This document shows, piece by piece, positions 24,442 through 34,342 of a stretch of 44,005 nucleotides of DNA (its first letter is position 1; each line of letters begins with the position of its first letter). The stretch covers positions 1 through 44,005 of the forward strand of contig JAUVZJ010000012.1 in assembly GCA_030602585.1 (NCBI GenBank), in the 5' to 3' direction. This DNA comes from Candidatus Methanophagales archaeon. Lineage in GTDB: Archaea; Halobacteriota; Syntropharchaeia; Alkanophagales; Methanospirareceae. The translations under genes were made by a program, and so were the position numbers. The notes under the pieces are model-generated. The model made no database searches. It was not told the DNA's origin and saw only the letters and a list, made by a program, of their open reading frames with translations.

Positions 24442-24867
24442 CTACAAATAAAGGAAAGCGTATTGAGTAGCGGTTTGCAACTCACGTCTCAATTTCCTTA
24501 TATCCTCCCGATAAATAAAAATTTCGTCATTACCTTCACTTCCGCCTTCTTTTTCTTTCCCCAATATCCTCCTTACTATCTCGCAATCCCGCTTTCCATG
24601 CACCTTTGCTATTCCTCTACCATAACCAGACGTTAATTCTATGTATATAGGAAGTCGTAATTTTCCATAATCCTCTTTCGGGATCAGTTGCGCTATCTTC
24701 TCCAGTTCTTCTCTTTTTATTCGGTGAGCGGAATTATCTCTTCCCTGCACGGCAGGTTTGTCTTCGTTCAGCAAAGCTAAAAGTGTCTTTCTTTCAACAG
24801 GCAAATGCTTGTTCAGCGCTTGAACTGCCTTTGCGATAACTTTATCGTCAAACCCACCTTTTGACAT
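24442..24867 (-). CDS. DUF61 / UPF0216 family protein
   Basis: A 141-residue archaeal protein of unknown function. The family features are LNKHLPVERKTLLALL (about 18-33), the SAHRIKREELEKIAQLIP stretch, LRLPIYIEL (about 70-78) and the HGKRDCEIVRRILG stretch. A GAGGT ribosome site lies at 24874-24878. It is transcribed ahead of hemC. DUF61 proteins are conserved across archaea next to varied housekeeping genes, so the neighbour gives no clear clue to its job. Confidence 0.85.
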   Translation of the reverse strand: MSKGGFDDKVIAKAVQALNKHLPVERKTLLALLNEDKPAVQGRDNSAHRIKREELEKIAQLIPKEDYGKLRLPIYIELTSGYGRGIAKVHGKRDCEIVRRILGKEKEGGSEGNDEIFIYREDIRKLRRELQTATQYAFLYL

Positions 24868-24886
24868 CTTGCTACCTCTAAAGTTT

Positions 24887-24936
24887 TCTTATAAATAATC
24901 TTTATATAGAACTACAAATATAGAAAAAGTGGTGAT
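24887..24936. promoter_or_regulatory. Divergent promoter for DUF61-hemC and thermosome
   Basis: Two TATA-like boxes, TTATAAATA (24889-24897) and TTTATATAG (24901-24909), lie in the 74-base gap. The second fits transcription of the thermosome gene, whose ribosome site GGTGATA is at 24931-24937. Either could serve the minus strand. No inverted repeat of a heat-shock regulator is obvious. Confidence 0.5.
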
Positions 24937-24941
24937 ATGAA

Positions 24942-26591
24942 ATGGCACAATTAGGTGGAACACCGGTTTTGATATTAAGAGAAGGAAGTGAGCGAACAAG
25001 AGGAAGGGATGCGCAGAGCAGGAACATCATGGCAGCGAAGACCATTGCTTCTGCCGTTAAGTCCACACTCGGACCGAAGGGAATGGATAAGATGCTGGTG
25101 GATTCAATGGGCGATGTTGTCATAACAAACGACGGGGCAACGATATTAAAGGAGATGGATATAGAGCACCCAGCGGCGAAGATGATGGTGGAAATAGCGA
25201 AGACGCAGGATGAAGAGGTTGGAGATGGAACAACGAGTGCGGTAGTCATTGCAGGCGAGTTGCTGAAGCGTGCGGAGGACCTTCTTGACCAGGAGGTGCA
25301 CCCAACGTTGATTGCAACGGGGTATAGATTGGCGGCGGAGAAAGCGTATGAGATATTAGATAGCATAGCGAAAGATGTCTCGCCAACTGATGAAAAAACG
25401 CTAAAGATGATTGCAATGACTTCTATGACGGGAAAGGGTGCAGAGGTTTCGAAAGATATGCTGACTGACCTTGCAGTGGATGCGGTGAAAACGATAGCGG
25501 AAAAAGGCGTTAAGAATATAGACATGGACCATATAAAGCTGGAGAAAAAAATGGGTGGCGGCACTGACGATACGGTGTTGATAAAAGGCATGGTGATAGA
25601 CAAGGAACGAGTGCATCCGGGGATGCCAAAGACAGTGGAGAATGCAAAGATAGCACTGCTAAATTCGGCTTTGGAGATAGAGAAGACGGAAGTGGATGCG
25701 AAAATAGAGATTACTGCACCAGAGCAGCTAAAATCGTTCCTGGACGAGGAGGAAAAGATGCTGAAGGACATGGTAAACAAGGTAACAGATAGCGGAGCGA
25801 ACGTGCTTTTCTGCCAGAAAGGGATGGATGACCTGGTACAGCACTATTTAGCAAAAGAAGGCATATTAGCGGTGAGAAGAGTGAAAGAAAGCGATATGAA
25901 GAAGTTGGCGAGTGCAACGGGCGGGAAGATATTGACGAGCTTAGAGGAAGTTAGACCGGATGACCTTGGAGAAGCAGGGCTGGTTGATGAACGGAAGATA
26001 GGTGGTGAGGAAATGATGTTCGTGGAGGATTGCCAGAATCCGAAAGCCGTGTCCATACTATTGCGAGGAGGAACGGAGCATGTAGTGGACGAGTTAGAGC
26101 GAGGGATGAACGATGGGCTGAGAGTAGTGGCTTGTGCATTGGAGGATGGCAAGTATGTAGCAGGCGGTGGTGCAGCGGAGATAGAACTGTCTCTCAAGCT
26201 GCGTGATTATGCGGCAAGCGTAGGAGGCAGGGAACAACTGGCGATACAGGCGTTTGCAGATGCTATCGAAGTCATTCCGAGGGCTCTTGCCGAGAATGCG
26301 GGTTTAGACCCCATAGATATGCTCGTGGCACTTCGGTCGGCTCATGAAAGAGGTGAGAAGAGCGCAGGTTTAGACGTGTTCAAGGGAGAACCAATGGATA
26401 TGATAAAGGCAGGCGTCATCGAGCCGCTAAGGGTGAAAACACAGGCTATAAGCTCTGGAACGGAATCAGCAACGATGGTTCTGAGGATAGACGACGTAAT
26501 AGCCTCGAGTGCGGCGCCACCAGGCGGTGGGGGTATGCCACCAGGAGGAGGTATGCCACCAGGAATGGGTGGAATGGGAGAAGAATACTAA
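24942..26591 (+). CDS. thsA: Thermosome subunit (group II chaperonin)
   Basis: A 549-residue subunit of the archaeal double-ring chaperonin that folds proteins in an ATP-driven cycle. The nucleotide-binding motifs [20 protein letters not shown] (in part), NDGATIL and the [15 protein letters not shown] region are intact, as is the late [12 protein letters not shown] sequence. The C-terminal tail has Gly-Met-Pro repeats ending GMGGMGEEY, which fill the central cavity in this family. It has its own promoter and is not next to another thermosome gene here; a second subunit may lie elsewhere. The thsA/thsB choice is arbitrary. Confidence 0.97.
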   Translation: MAQLGGTPVLILREGSERTRGRDAQSRNIMAAKTIASAVKSTLGPKGMDKMLVDSMGDVVITNDGATILKEMDIEHPAAKMMVEIAKTQDEEVGDGTTSAVVIAGELLKRAEDLLDQEVHPTLIATGYRLAAEKAYEILDSIAKDVSPTDEKTLKMIAMTSMTGKGAEVSKDMLTDLAVDAVKTIAEKGVKNIDMDHIKLEKKMGGGTDDTVLIKGMVIDKERVHPGMPKTVENAKIALLNSALEIEKTEVDAKIEITAPEQLKSFLDEEEKMLKDMVNKVTDSGANVLFCQKGMDDLVQHYLAKEGILAVRRVKESDMKKLASATGGKILTSLEEVRPDDLGEAGLVDERKIGGEEMMFVEDCQNPKAVSILLRGGTEHVVDELERGMNDGLRVVACALEDGKYVAGGGAAEIELSLKLRDYAASVGGREQLAIQAFADAIEVIPRALAENAGLDPIDMLVALRSAHERGEKSAGLDVFKGEPMDMIKAGVIEPLRVKTQAISSGTESATMVLRIDDVIASSAAPPGGGGMPPGGGMPPGMGGMGEEY

Positions 26592-26640
26592 GGTAATTTT
26601 TCCTTCCTCCTTTTACTCCCTTTTTATTTATTTTTTAATT
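26592..26640 (+). terminator. Poly-T terminator after thermosome
   Basis: Several T tracts (ATTTTTCC, CCCTTTTTATT, ATTTTTTAATTT) follow the stop codon within 50 bases and fit an archaeal oligo-T terminator. Confidence 0.5.
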
Positions 26641-26649
26641 TAAAGGCAT

Positions 26650-26693
26650 TGGAATCTTTTTATTTAGCAGAAGGATAAGAGTAGAGGTAGATA
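26650..26693 (+). promoter_or_regulatory. dnaK promoter and ribosome site
   Basis: CTTTTTATTTAG (about 26657-26668) is TATA-like, and GAGGT at 26684-26688 is a ribosome site before the ATG at 26697. No bacterial CIRCE element is visible. Confidence 0.45.
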
Positions 26694-26696
26694 GAA

Positions 26697-28607
26697 ATGG
26701 GTAGAATAATAGGAATTGACCTTGGAACGACGAATTCCGAAGCAGCTTTTGTGGATGAAAGTGGCGATGCCAAGATAATACCGAGTGCAGAAGGAAGTGC
26801 ATACGGTGGAAAGATGTTTCCATCGGTGGTGGCATTCACAAAGGATGGTCAGAGGTTGGTAGGTATAGCGGCGAAGCGACAGGCAGTGGTTAATCCGGAA
26901 GGAACAGTTCGGGAAGCAAAGAGAAAGATGGGGACCCCGGAGAAGATGTATGTAAAGTCAATAGATAAGCATTTTACACCGCAAGAGATTTCTGCGATGG
27001 TATTGCAAAAGATGAAAACGGATGCGGAGGCGTATTTAGGCGAGAAAATAGATACGGCTGTTATCACGGTGCCTGCGTATTTCGACGATAATCAAAGACA
27101 GGCGACAAAGGATGCAGGTGAGATAGCGGGGTTCGAGGTGAAAAGGATAATAAACGAGCCGACAGCGGCGGCGATGGCTTACGGGCTTGGAAAAGGAGGA
27201 GAATATAAAGTTGCAGTTCTCGACTTTGGTGGTGGCACTTTTGACGTTACTATCATGGACATAGGAGACGGAGTATTTGAGGTGCTTTCTACCAGCGGGG
27301 ATACGCATCTTGGTGGAACGGATATGGATGCTGCCGTAGTAGATTGGCTCGTGGAGGGATTTAAGGATAAGGAAGGGATAGATTTGAGGAATGACCTTAC
27401 TGCGATGCAGCGAATACGCGACGAGGCAGAGAAAGCAAAAATAGAACTCTCTTCTTCTGTTTCTACAACGATAAATCTGCCTTTCATCGCTGTTTCCAGA
27501 GGAGAGCCAAAGCATCTTGAGGTGACGGTTACGAGGGCTAAATTAGAAGAATTGACGGAGCCTACACTGAGAAAACTGGAGCCGCCCATAAGGAGAGCGT
27601 TAGAAGATGCAAAGTTCTCGCCTGATGATATAGATAAAATAATACTTATTGGCGGACCAACGAGGATGCCGATAGTGAGAGAACGGTTTGAGCGGATACT
27701 GGGCAAGAAGGCGGAAGGAGGGGTTGACCCGATGCAGTCGGTTGCAATAGGTGCGGCAATACAGGCAGGCATCCTTGGTGGGCAGGTGAAGGAAGAGATA
27801 GTTTTGCTCGACGTTACGCCGCTTACGCTCAGTGTGGAGACCTTAGGTGGCGTTGCAACTTCTTTGATAGAACGGAACACCACGATACCAACGAAAAAAT
27901 CACAGATATTCTCCACAGCGGCAGACAATCAAACGAGTGTGGAGATTCATATTACGCAAGGAGATAGACCGATGTCCGCGGATAACACCTCGCTTGGTAG
28001 ATTCCATCTGGATGGTATTCCGCCAGCACCTCGTGGTATTCCGCAAATCGAGGTGACGTTTGACATAGATGCGAACGGGATTTTGAACGTCACGGCAAAG
28101 GATTTAGGGACTGAAAAGGAAGCTTCAATACGAATAACTGCGTCAACAAAACTTGCAAAAGATGAGATAGACCGGATGGTGCACGAGGCGGAGAAGTTCA
28201 GCGAGGAGGATAAAAAGAGGAAGGAAGAGGTGGAACTCTTAAATCAAGCGGATTCGCTCGTTTATACCACGGAGAAGACGCTAAGTGAGTTAGGGGATAA
28301 GATAGCTAAAGAGCAGCGCGAGAAAGTGGAGAAAGCGAAGGATAAGCTGAAGGAATCGTTAAAGGTGAATGACATGGCAAATATAAAGGTGGACCTGGAT
28401 GAGTTGACGAAAGCGTTGCACGAGGTTTCTGCGGTGGTGTATCAGGAAGCGGCGAAGAAAGCGGCAGAGGAAGCGGAGAAACAGGGTAAACAGGCAGGAG
28501 CAGGAACGGGGGCAGGAGCAGGTGAGGAGAAGAAAGCGGGTGAAGGCGAGGGTGAAGGCGATTACGTTGATGTGGATTATGACGTTAAGGAGGAGGGGGA
28601 GAAATAA
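26697..28607 (+). CDS. dnaK: Hsp70 chaperone DnaK
   Basis: A 636-residue Hsp70. The ATPase domain opens with [11 protein letters not shown] and includes [28 protein letters not shown] and [12 protein letters not shown]. The substrate domain has the [17 protein letters not shown] linker-to-beta region and the [15 protein letters not shown] stretch. A charged coiled lid precedes a Gly-Ala-Glu tail ending [15 protein letters not shown], the usual DnaK terminus. Archaeal dnaK genes were acquired from bacteria and usually sit with grpE and dnaJ; those genes are not in this window, so the operon is split here. The thermosome gene directly upstream gives a chaperone pair. Confidence 0.97.
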   Translation: MGRIIGIDLGTTNSEAAFVDESGDAKIIPSAEGSAYGGKMFPSVVAFTKDGQRLVGIAAKRQAVVNPEGTVREAKRKMGTPEKMYVKSIDKHFTPQEISAMVLQKMKTDAEAYLGEKIDTAVITVPAYFDDNQRQATKDAGEIAGFEVKRIINEPTAAAMAYGLGKGGEYKVAVLDFGGGTFDVTIMDIGDGVFEVLSTSGDTHLGGTDMDAAVVDWLVEGFKDKEGIDLRNDLTAMQRIRDEAEKAKIELSSSVSTTINLPFIAVSRGEPKHLEVTVTRAKLEELTEPTLRKLEPPIRRALEDAKFSPDDIDKIILIGGPTRMPIVRERFERILGKKAEGGVDPMQSVAIGAAIQAGILGGQVKEEIVLLDVTPLTLSVETLGGVATSLIERNTTIPTKKSQIFSTAADNQTSVEIHITQGDRPMSADNTSLGRFHLDGIPPAPRGIPQIEVTFDIDANGILNVTAKDLGTEKEASIRITASTKLAKDEIDRMVHEAEKFSEEDKKRKEEVELLNQADSLVYTTEKTLSELGDKIAKEQREKVEKAKDKLKESLKVNDMANIKVDLDELTKALHEVSAVVYQEAAKKAAEEAEKQGKQAGAGTGAGAGEEKKAGEGEGEGDYVDVDYDVKEEGEK

Positions 28608-28609
28608 AA

Positions 28610-28665
28610 GTAAGAGTAGGAGTAAGAGGGAGTTAACCAAATTCTCCTCTCTTTTTTAAAAAAAA
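28610..28665 (+). terminator. T-rich terminator at the boundary of the AT-rich island
   Basis: A purine-rich stretch (AGAGGGAG) can form a short imperfect stem with CTCCTCTC, followed by a T run near 28649-28656. It separates dnaK from radC. Confidence 0.4.
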
Positions 28666-28674
28666 TCTAATTGA

Positions 28675-29346
28675 ATGAGAATAAAAGACATATCAAAAGA
28701 GAACAGACCCAGAGAACGATTTTTAAAAACCGGAGCATCCTGTTTAAGTGATGCGGAATTGCTTGCAGTAATTCTTCAGAAAGGAACTAAAGAAGAGAAC
28801 GTTATAGACATGTCCAACAGATTAATCTCAAAATACGGGTTGGATAAACTATACGATTTATCATTAAATGAGCTACAGGAAATTAAGGGGATTGGACCCG
28901 CTAAAGCAATGCAGATTATGGCTTTGTTTGAGTTTAATAAAAGGTATAATGAAGCCGTTAAAACAAAAGAAATTGTAACAATAGAAAAACCAGAAGATGT
29001 TTATAATTATTTTGTTGATGAATTAAAAGATAAGAAAAAGGAACATTTTTATGCACTTTTATTAGATAGTAAAAATAAGATAATCAAGAAAGATTTAATA
29101 TCTGTTGGAACCTTAGATAATTCTTTAGTACACCCAAGAGAGGTTTTTAAGGAAGCCATTAAGAACTCAGCAGCAGGGGTAATATTGGTACATAATCATC
29201 CGTCAGGAGACCCTGAGCCCAGTGAGAATGATGTTGAGATAACTCAAAAAATCGCAAAAGCAGGCAATATATTAAATATAAAAATTTTAGATCATGTAAT
29301 AATAACAGAGAAGGGATGGGATAATATAAAAATAAAATATTCCTAA
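28675..29346 (+). CDS. radC: RadC/JAB-domain protein
   Basis: A 223-residue RadC-family (UPF0758) protein. It has an N-terminal helix-hairpin-helix (ELQEIKGIGPAKAMQI, about 66-81) and a JAMM metalloprotease-like domain with the zinc motif H173-N-H175-P-S-G-D and D186. The biochemical role is uncertain; older claims of a repair role were not upheld, and homologues are frequent in mobile and defence islands. It is AT-rich like the genes that follow. It converges on hsdR with overlapping stop codons. No ribosome site is visible, and an A/T tract 10-25 bases upstream suggests a leaderless start. Confidence 0.9.
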   Translation: MRIKDISKENRPRERFLKTGASCLSDAELLAVILQKGTKEENVIDMSNRLISKYGLDKLYDLSLNELQEIKGIGPAKAMQIMALFEFNKRYNEAVKTKEIVTIEKPEDVYNYFVDELKDKKKEHFYALLLDSKNKIIKKDLISVGTLDNSLVHPREVFKEAIKNSAAGVILVHNHPSGDPEPSENDVEITQKIAKAGNILNIKILDHVIITEKGWDNIKIKYS

Positions 29347-32270
29347 GTTATTTTAGTATCATTTTTATTAGACTTCTTTTTGTATTTATTAAACTCGAAA
29401 TATACTAACTCAAACAAGGCGGATTCAATTTTCTTCCTTAATTTTTCGTTATCAACTATTCTCTTATAGAAGTTCATGTTGTTGTTTAAGAGCTTACTTA
29501 ATTCTCTGTCTAAATATTTAGGAAATATTACTTTTACGTTTTCCTTCGAGTTATGCTCTATCTTGTTTTTTAGTTCTTTGTCCTCTAAAAGGTTGTCTTT
29601 TACTCTGCCTAAGAAGACTTTACCATCATCTGTAAAATCAGTTCCAAATGCATCGTTAAGATCCTTAATAATTTTTGATAATTTTGCATTTATGTCAGGG
29701 GTATATTCGCCTACACCATCGGATATGGATTTTAGTTCTCCTTCAGATTCAATTTTAATTTCTTTTTTACCTTTCTTTACAATTTTATATGAATCAATAT
29801 CCACATCCTGTAAAACACTAAATGGGAGAGGGTTGTTTATTGTTGGGAGTTTTTTGTTTAAGAATTTGTTAAATATAAATAACTTTTCCAGATTAACATC
29901 AGAAAAAGGAATAAGTTGTGATAGAAAAGAATAGATATTTTGATATCTTCTCAGAGTTTTCTTAAATTCAACCTGCTCCTTCTTACTTTTTTGCCTAAAT
30001 TCATTTACAACAGGACTTAAGATATTGTGCAATTTAGGTTGTGATTCTTCTTTTTTCAATGCTTTAACAAAAGTTTCAACATCGGATTGATCAAATACTT
30101 GATAATCCAATAATTTCTCCTCTAATTCATACAATTTATGCGGGTCCGTAGCTTCTTCAAGGAATGTAGTTTCGTAGTATGGCTGGAACGCCTTTTGAAT
30201 TACTTCTGTTTTGTTTGCAAAATCCAAAATCAAAGTATCATTTTTATTTGGATGTATTCTGTTGACTCTGCACAGAGTTTGAACAGCAGTAATTCCATTT
30301 AACATTTTGTCAACGTACATCGTGTGTAATAACGGCTGATCAAAACCTGTCTGGAATTTGTTTGCTACAATTAGTATCTTGTATTGGTCCTCTTCAAAGG
30401 CGTTTCGGATTTCTTTTTTATTTGAGAAGTCGTTCATAGAATTTTCTGTGTATTCCTGTTCGTCATGTCTAACTACGCCTGTAAAAGCCACTAAGCTTTT
30501 AATCGGGTAATTATTTTCCTTAATTAGTTTGTCAAATGCCTTTTTATATAATACGGCATGGAGTCTTGATCTTGTCACAACCATTGCTTTGGCTTTACCA
30601 TTAATTTTATGGATTGTAGAACTCATGAAATGATTTAGCATGATGTCTGTTTTTCTTGCTATTGCTACGGGATGTTTTTCTACAAAATTTCTTAGTAATC
30701 TCTTAGCTTTTTTCTCATCATATTCGGGATCATCCTGTATCTTTTTAACTAATTTAAAATAGGTTGGATAAGTCAAATAATTCTTGAGAACATCAAGAAT
30801 AAAACCTTCTTCAATTGCTTGTTTCATTGTATATGTATGAAATGGGTGATAATGCCCATATTCATCGGGCATTCCAAACATCTCTAAGGTTTTATTTTTA
30901 GGCGTGGCGGTAAATGCGAAGAAACTTATATTTTTCAGATTTCTATAAGATTCAATTTCCCTAATGATTTCTTCATCAACTTCATCCATTTCTTCATTAT
31001 TTAATGCTTCCGCTTCTTCAAGACTATTCGTGCTGAGAACTTGTTTCATTTTTCTTGCCATTGTGCCCGTTTGAGAAGAGTGTGCCTCGTCAATTATTAC
31101 CGCATAGTTTCGTTTTGGTAGGTCTTTAACCTCTTCTAAAATATACGGGAATTTGTGTAGCGTTGTAACAACAATATTGCTTCCCGTCTCTAATGCTTCT
31201 CTAAGTTGTTCAGAGTGTTTTTCTATTTTTTCTACTATTCCCTTTACTTTTTCAATAGATTGCACTTGATTCTGAAGCTGCTTGTCTATAACTCTTCTGT
31301 CAGAAACAACAATAACCATGTCATAAACCCTGTTGTCCAGGCTGTTGAATTTATTTATTAAGCCGTGTGAAAGCCACGCAATGGTTTTTGTTTTACCGCT
31401 TCCGTTACTATGTTCTATCAGGTAATTTTTGCCCGGCTTTGCATCTGCTAACAAGAGATTGGCACAATTTAGCTGATGGTATCTCGGAAAAATAGGTTTT
31501 ACTGCTCTTGTATCCTCGTTTTTTTCCATATAGATGAAATTTGAGATTAATTTTGAGAGTTTGTTTATCTGCAAAATGTCATTGTATAAGTATGCGGTTT
31601 TGTAATCGGTTTTTACATCAGGGTTTTCAAGCCCCTTATTAAATGGTAAAAATCTTGTCTTCCATCCTACTAATTTTGTAGCCATGAAAATCTTTTCATC
31701 GCTCATTGCAAAGTGAACAAAACATCTTTGGAAGATTTTTTCTCTTTGGTCTCTATCTTCCTTGTATTGTTTTATTGCTTTCTCAACGCCCTGAGAAAAA
31801 GTATCTTTTAGTTCAATTGTAATGATTGGCAGTCCATTAACGGAAATAACCAAATCCAGCCTCTTACCATCTTCTTTCTGCTCGTATTCTAATTCATCAA
31901 TTACAGAAAAAATATTCTTTTCAAACTGCTCAAACAAATCCGGGTTTTTCTTGTTGTTCGGTTTTGGATAGAATAATTTAAAAGAGCATCCAACATCCTT
32001 AAACCCGTTTCTCAAAACATTAATCGTTCCTTTTTTATCAATCTCACTAACCAAACGATAAAAGAATTTTTGCTCTGCTTGTTCTCCGTAAACCCTTTGG
32101 AACTTTTTCCATTCTCTTTCCTGGGTATCTTGAATAAATTTTAAGGTTAATTCAGGGTCTATGCAGGAAGCTCTATTGTAATTATGGTTGCCTCTCCGAT
32201 GATAACCAGTACTGACTAAATGAGCAATTATATCGTTCTGGAATGCCTTTTCTGAAGTGTCAGTTGTCAT
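29343..32270 (-). CDS. hsdR: Type I restriction enzyme R subunit (HsdR)
   Basis: HsdR is the ATP-driven DNA translocase and nuclease of type I restriction. The 975-residue protein has an N-terminal PD-(D/E)XK nuclease (D139, E153-L-K155, with QYKEDR at 168-173). A superfamily 2 helicase follows: Walker A SNGSGKTK (about 288-295), DEAH at 394-397, motif III FAFTATP and motif VI QTLCRVNR. All key residues are present, so it looks active. It is the last gene of the nine-gene operon and overlaps the preceding DUF262 gene by four bases (ATGA), indicating coupled translation. Confidence 0.95.
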   Translation of the reverse strand: MTTDTSEKAFQNDIIAHLVSTGYHRRGNHNYNRASCIDPELTLKFIQDTQEREWKKFQRVYGEQAEQKFFYRLVSEIDKKGTINVLRNGFKDVGCSFKLFYPKPNNKKNPDLFEQFEKNIFSVIDELEYEQKEDGKRLDLVISVNGLPIITIELKDTFSQGVEKAIKQYKEDRDQREKIFQRCFVHFAMSDEKIFMATKLVGWKTRFLPFNKGLENPDVKTDYKTAYLYNDILQINKLSKLISNFIYMEKNEDTRAVKPIFPRYHQLNCANLLLADAKPGKNYLIEHSNGSGKTKTIAWLSHGLINKFNSLDNRVYDMVIVVSDRRVIDKQLQNQVQSIEKVKGIVEKIEKHSEQLREALETGSNIVVTTLHKFPYILEEVKDLPKRNYAVIIDEAHSSQTGTMARKMKQVLSTNSLEEAEALNNEEMDEVDEEIIREIESYRNLKNISFFAFTATPKNKTLEMFGMPDEYGHYHPFHTYTMKQAIEEGFILDVLKNYLTYPTYFKLVKKIQDDPEYDEKKAKRLLRNFVEKHPVAIARKTDIMLNHFMSSTIHKINGKAKAMVVTRSRLHAVLYKKAFDKLIKENNYPIKSLVAFTGVVRHDEQEYTENSMNDFSNKKEIRNAFEEDQYKILIVANKFQTGFDQPLLHTMYVDKMLNGITAVQTLCRVNRIHPNKNDTLILDFANKTEVIQKAFQPYYETTFLEEATDPHKLYELEEKLLDYQVFDQSDVETFVKALKKEESQPKLHNILSPVVNEFRQKSKKEQVEFKKTLRRYQNIYSFLSQLIPFSDVNLEKLFIFNKFLNKKLPTINNPLPFSVLQDVDIDSYKIVKKGKKEIKIESEGELKSISDGVGEYTPDINAKLSKIIKDLNDAFGTDFTDDGKVFLGRVKDNLLEDKELKNKIEHNSKENVKVIFPKYLDRELSKLLNNNMNFYKRIVDNEKLRKKIESALFELVYFEFNKYKKKSNKNDTKIT

Positions 32271-34342
32271 AGTTTTTCCTCCGAAACCACGTCAAAGGCT
32301 TGTTTTATTAAAAATATAATATAATCTAACTCTTCAAAATTAGATATACCAACCTCTACATCTCCGTTACCCCATCGGCCTTTGTCTGTAACATCCTTGC
32401 ATATCCCTTTTGGGTCATTTACTTCGTCAAATTGCATATTTAAGGAAAGTCGTAATCTGTTTTTTTGAGGCACGATGTCTACAAAATTAGTGGTGGTTTT
32501 ATATGCAATATAAAGTTTCAAAATGTCCTCTTTAACAGAAGAATCAAGGTTAAGTATCATTTTTCGGAGTTCTTCAAATAACGGCCGCATAGTCTCTCCT
32601 TCTACTAAGTGAGGGTGATCTTCTATTGTGTATATTTTCTCAAGCTTTTCCTTTTCGATGCTCTTGTAATTATTCAGTACTTCTTCTTCTAATCCCGGGC
32701 ATTCCCATATCTGTACAGCTAAATCAACGAGAGTCCTTACACGGTTTAGAATTTCATTCTCATTCCAATGTTCAAGTTTTGCTAAAGATTGATTTAATCT
32801 TATTGGGCTGTCTGCAAATCCTCCTTCCATATCTCTTTTCACTTTGAATGGTTTATAACTCAATTCAGAATTATATCCCGTTAGGGTGAGATTTCCAATT
32901 GTATGCAGGTATTTTTCATGTACCTCCTTCCAACTCTCACCCAATTCTTCTTTCCATTCATCCGACAAATTTTTATTTTGAGGTATTATATGTTCAATAG
33001 TATAGCTTTCAACACTTACTAACTCTTTTCTGTTATGATTCTCAAGTTTTCTCAATAAATAATTTCTATTCCTGAAATTATAAACATCCTTAACGATTAA
33101 CTGTTCTTTGAACTCTTCATCTCTTGGAAATCGTCTGTATGAATCTTTAAGAAGCAAAGCAGCTTTAAAACTCTCTAGATAATTCTCAGATTTAATTTCT
33201 TTATAGAGGTTAGCAAATGTTTTATTTAAGGAATTGGTTGGAATTCCGCAAATAGCTCTTCTAAACACATAGCTTTCTATATATTTAAGAATTTGTATAA
33301 ATTCTTCTTTTGTTATTCTTTCTTGCTTATAGTCTTCATATATCTGTAATAAGAAAGGATAAGAAACATCAACTTTCAAAATGTTAATGTCAGAGAAAAC
33401 TGTTTTTATTTCATTATCTTGTTCTTTTTCTAAAGATATATTGACAAAATATTTAGAATGTTTGTAAATATCTGCAACAAGCTCTTTTATATCCTTGAAA
33501 TTTTGCGCATATAATTTAAATGCTGAATAAACATCTTTGATATTCGGTATTTTTTCGGTTTTTATTGTCAAATAATCTCTCATAAATCGGTCAAATAATG
33601 CTGAATATTTGGCATACCCAAAGCTTTTTTCCATTAAAGACCAATAATCATTATAGAGATTATCCTGTTCTTGTTTTTCAAGACCCATTAAGACGTAATT
33701 TCTAATCAAATCTGCCTGAGTAAGCTCCAAACCTGTTGAGTTCAGGCTTTCAAATATTAACTGAGGGTTATCTCTTTCTCTATCTAATGATACATCAATA
33801 ATGATAAGTTTATTAAGGCCTTTGAGTACATCTTCAATGTGGTTTATGGATATCTGTTCGGCAAAGAATTCATAATTCTCTTTAATTCGTCGAGAATCTT
33901 CATCAGACAGCTCTTTATTATCAATTATTTTAAAAAGTGCTTCCTTATCACTTTTTGTTAAAATTAGTTTATAGCGTTTTTCTTCTTCATCTCTATTTAT
34001 CAAATAATAATTCTTTAGTTTATCAGAACTCATTTCGTTTATTGGGGGTTTTAGAACTTCGGTTAAAGCAGATAAGAGAAGAGAGATTGTTGTTAATCTC
34101 TGCTGGCCGTCTATTAATAGAAGTTTTGGAATTGTTGAAATTTGATATAATCCTTTTTTAATATAAACAATGGAACCAAGAAAATGGCTTGATATTTTTT
34201 CATCTTTACCTGCTTTAATGATGTCTCCCCATAATTGTTTGCATTCTTTTAAAGTCCAGCTATATGTTCTTTGATAAATAGGAATAATAAACTGCTTTGG
34301 TCCATTCATGAATTCTAACAAATTTGCTTCATCTGCTTTCAT
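32267..34342 (-). CDS. GmrSD-like DUF262/DUF1524 nuclease with C-terminal DUF5655
   Basis: A 691-residue defence protein. The DUF262 (ParB-like NTPase) domain has IPIYQRTYSW (20-29) and DGQQRLTT (78-85). The DUF1524 His-Me nuclease has E450-H451-I-I-P, H480 with TIGNLTLTGYN (481-491) and N491. The last 105 residues look like DUF5655, often found on such proteins. GmrSD enzymes cut DNA carrying modified cytosine, usually glucosylated hydroxymethylcytosine, and fusions combining both domains are common. Here it lies between hsdS and hsdR with four-base overlaps on both sides, so it is made together with the type I enzyme. Its target (foreign modified DNA, or the local 5-methylcytosine) cannot be read. 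Confidence 0.88.
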   Translation of the reverse strand: MKADEANLLEFMNGPKQFIIPIYQRTYSWTLKECKQLWGDIIKAGKDEKISSHFLGSIVYIKKGLYQISTIPKLLLIDGQQRLTTISLLLSALTEVLKPPINEMSSDKLKNYYLINRDEEEKRYKLILTKSDKEALFKIIDNKELSDEDSRRIKENYEFFAEQISINHIEDVLKGLNKLIIIDVSLDRERDNPQLIFESLNSTGLELTQADLIRNYVLMGLEKQEQDNLYNDYWSLMEKSFGYAKYSALFDRFMRDYLTIKTEKIPNIKDVYSAFKLYAQNFKDIKELVADIYKHSKYFVNISLEKEQDNEIKTVFSDINILKVDVSYPFLLQIYEDYKQERITKEEFIQILKYIESYVFRRAICGIPTNSLNKTFANLYKEIKSENYLESFKAALLLKDSYRRFPRDEEFKEQLIVKDVYNFRNRNYLLRKLENHNRKELVSVESYTIEHIIPQNKNLSDEWKEELGESWKEVHEKYLHTIGNLTLTGYNSELSYKPFKVKRDMEGGFADSPIRLNQSLAKLEHWNENEILNRVRTLVDLAVQIWECPGLEEEVLNNYKSIEKEKLEKIYTIEDHPHLVEGETMRPLFEELRKMILNLDSSVKEDILKLYIAYKTTTNFVDIVPQKNRLRLSLNMQFDEVNDPKGICKDVTDKGRWGNGDVEVGISNFEELDYIIFLIKQAFDVVSEEKL

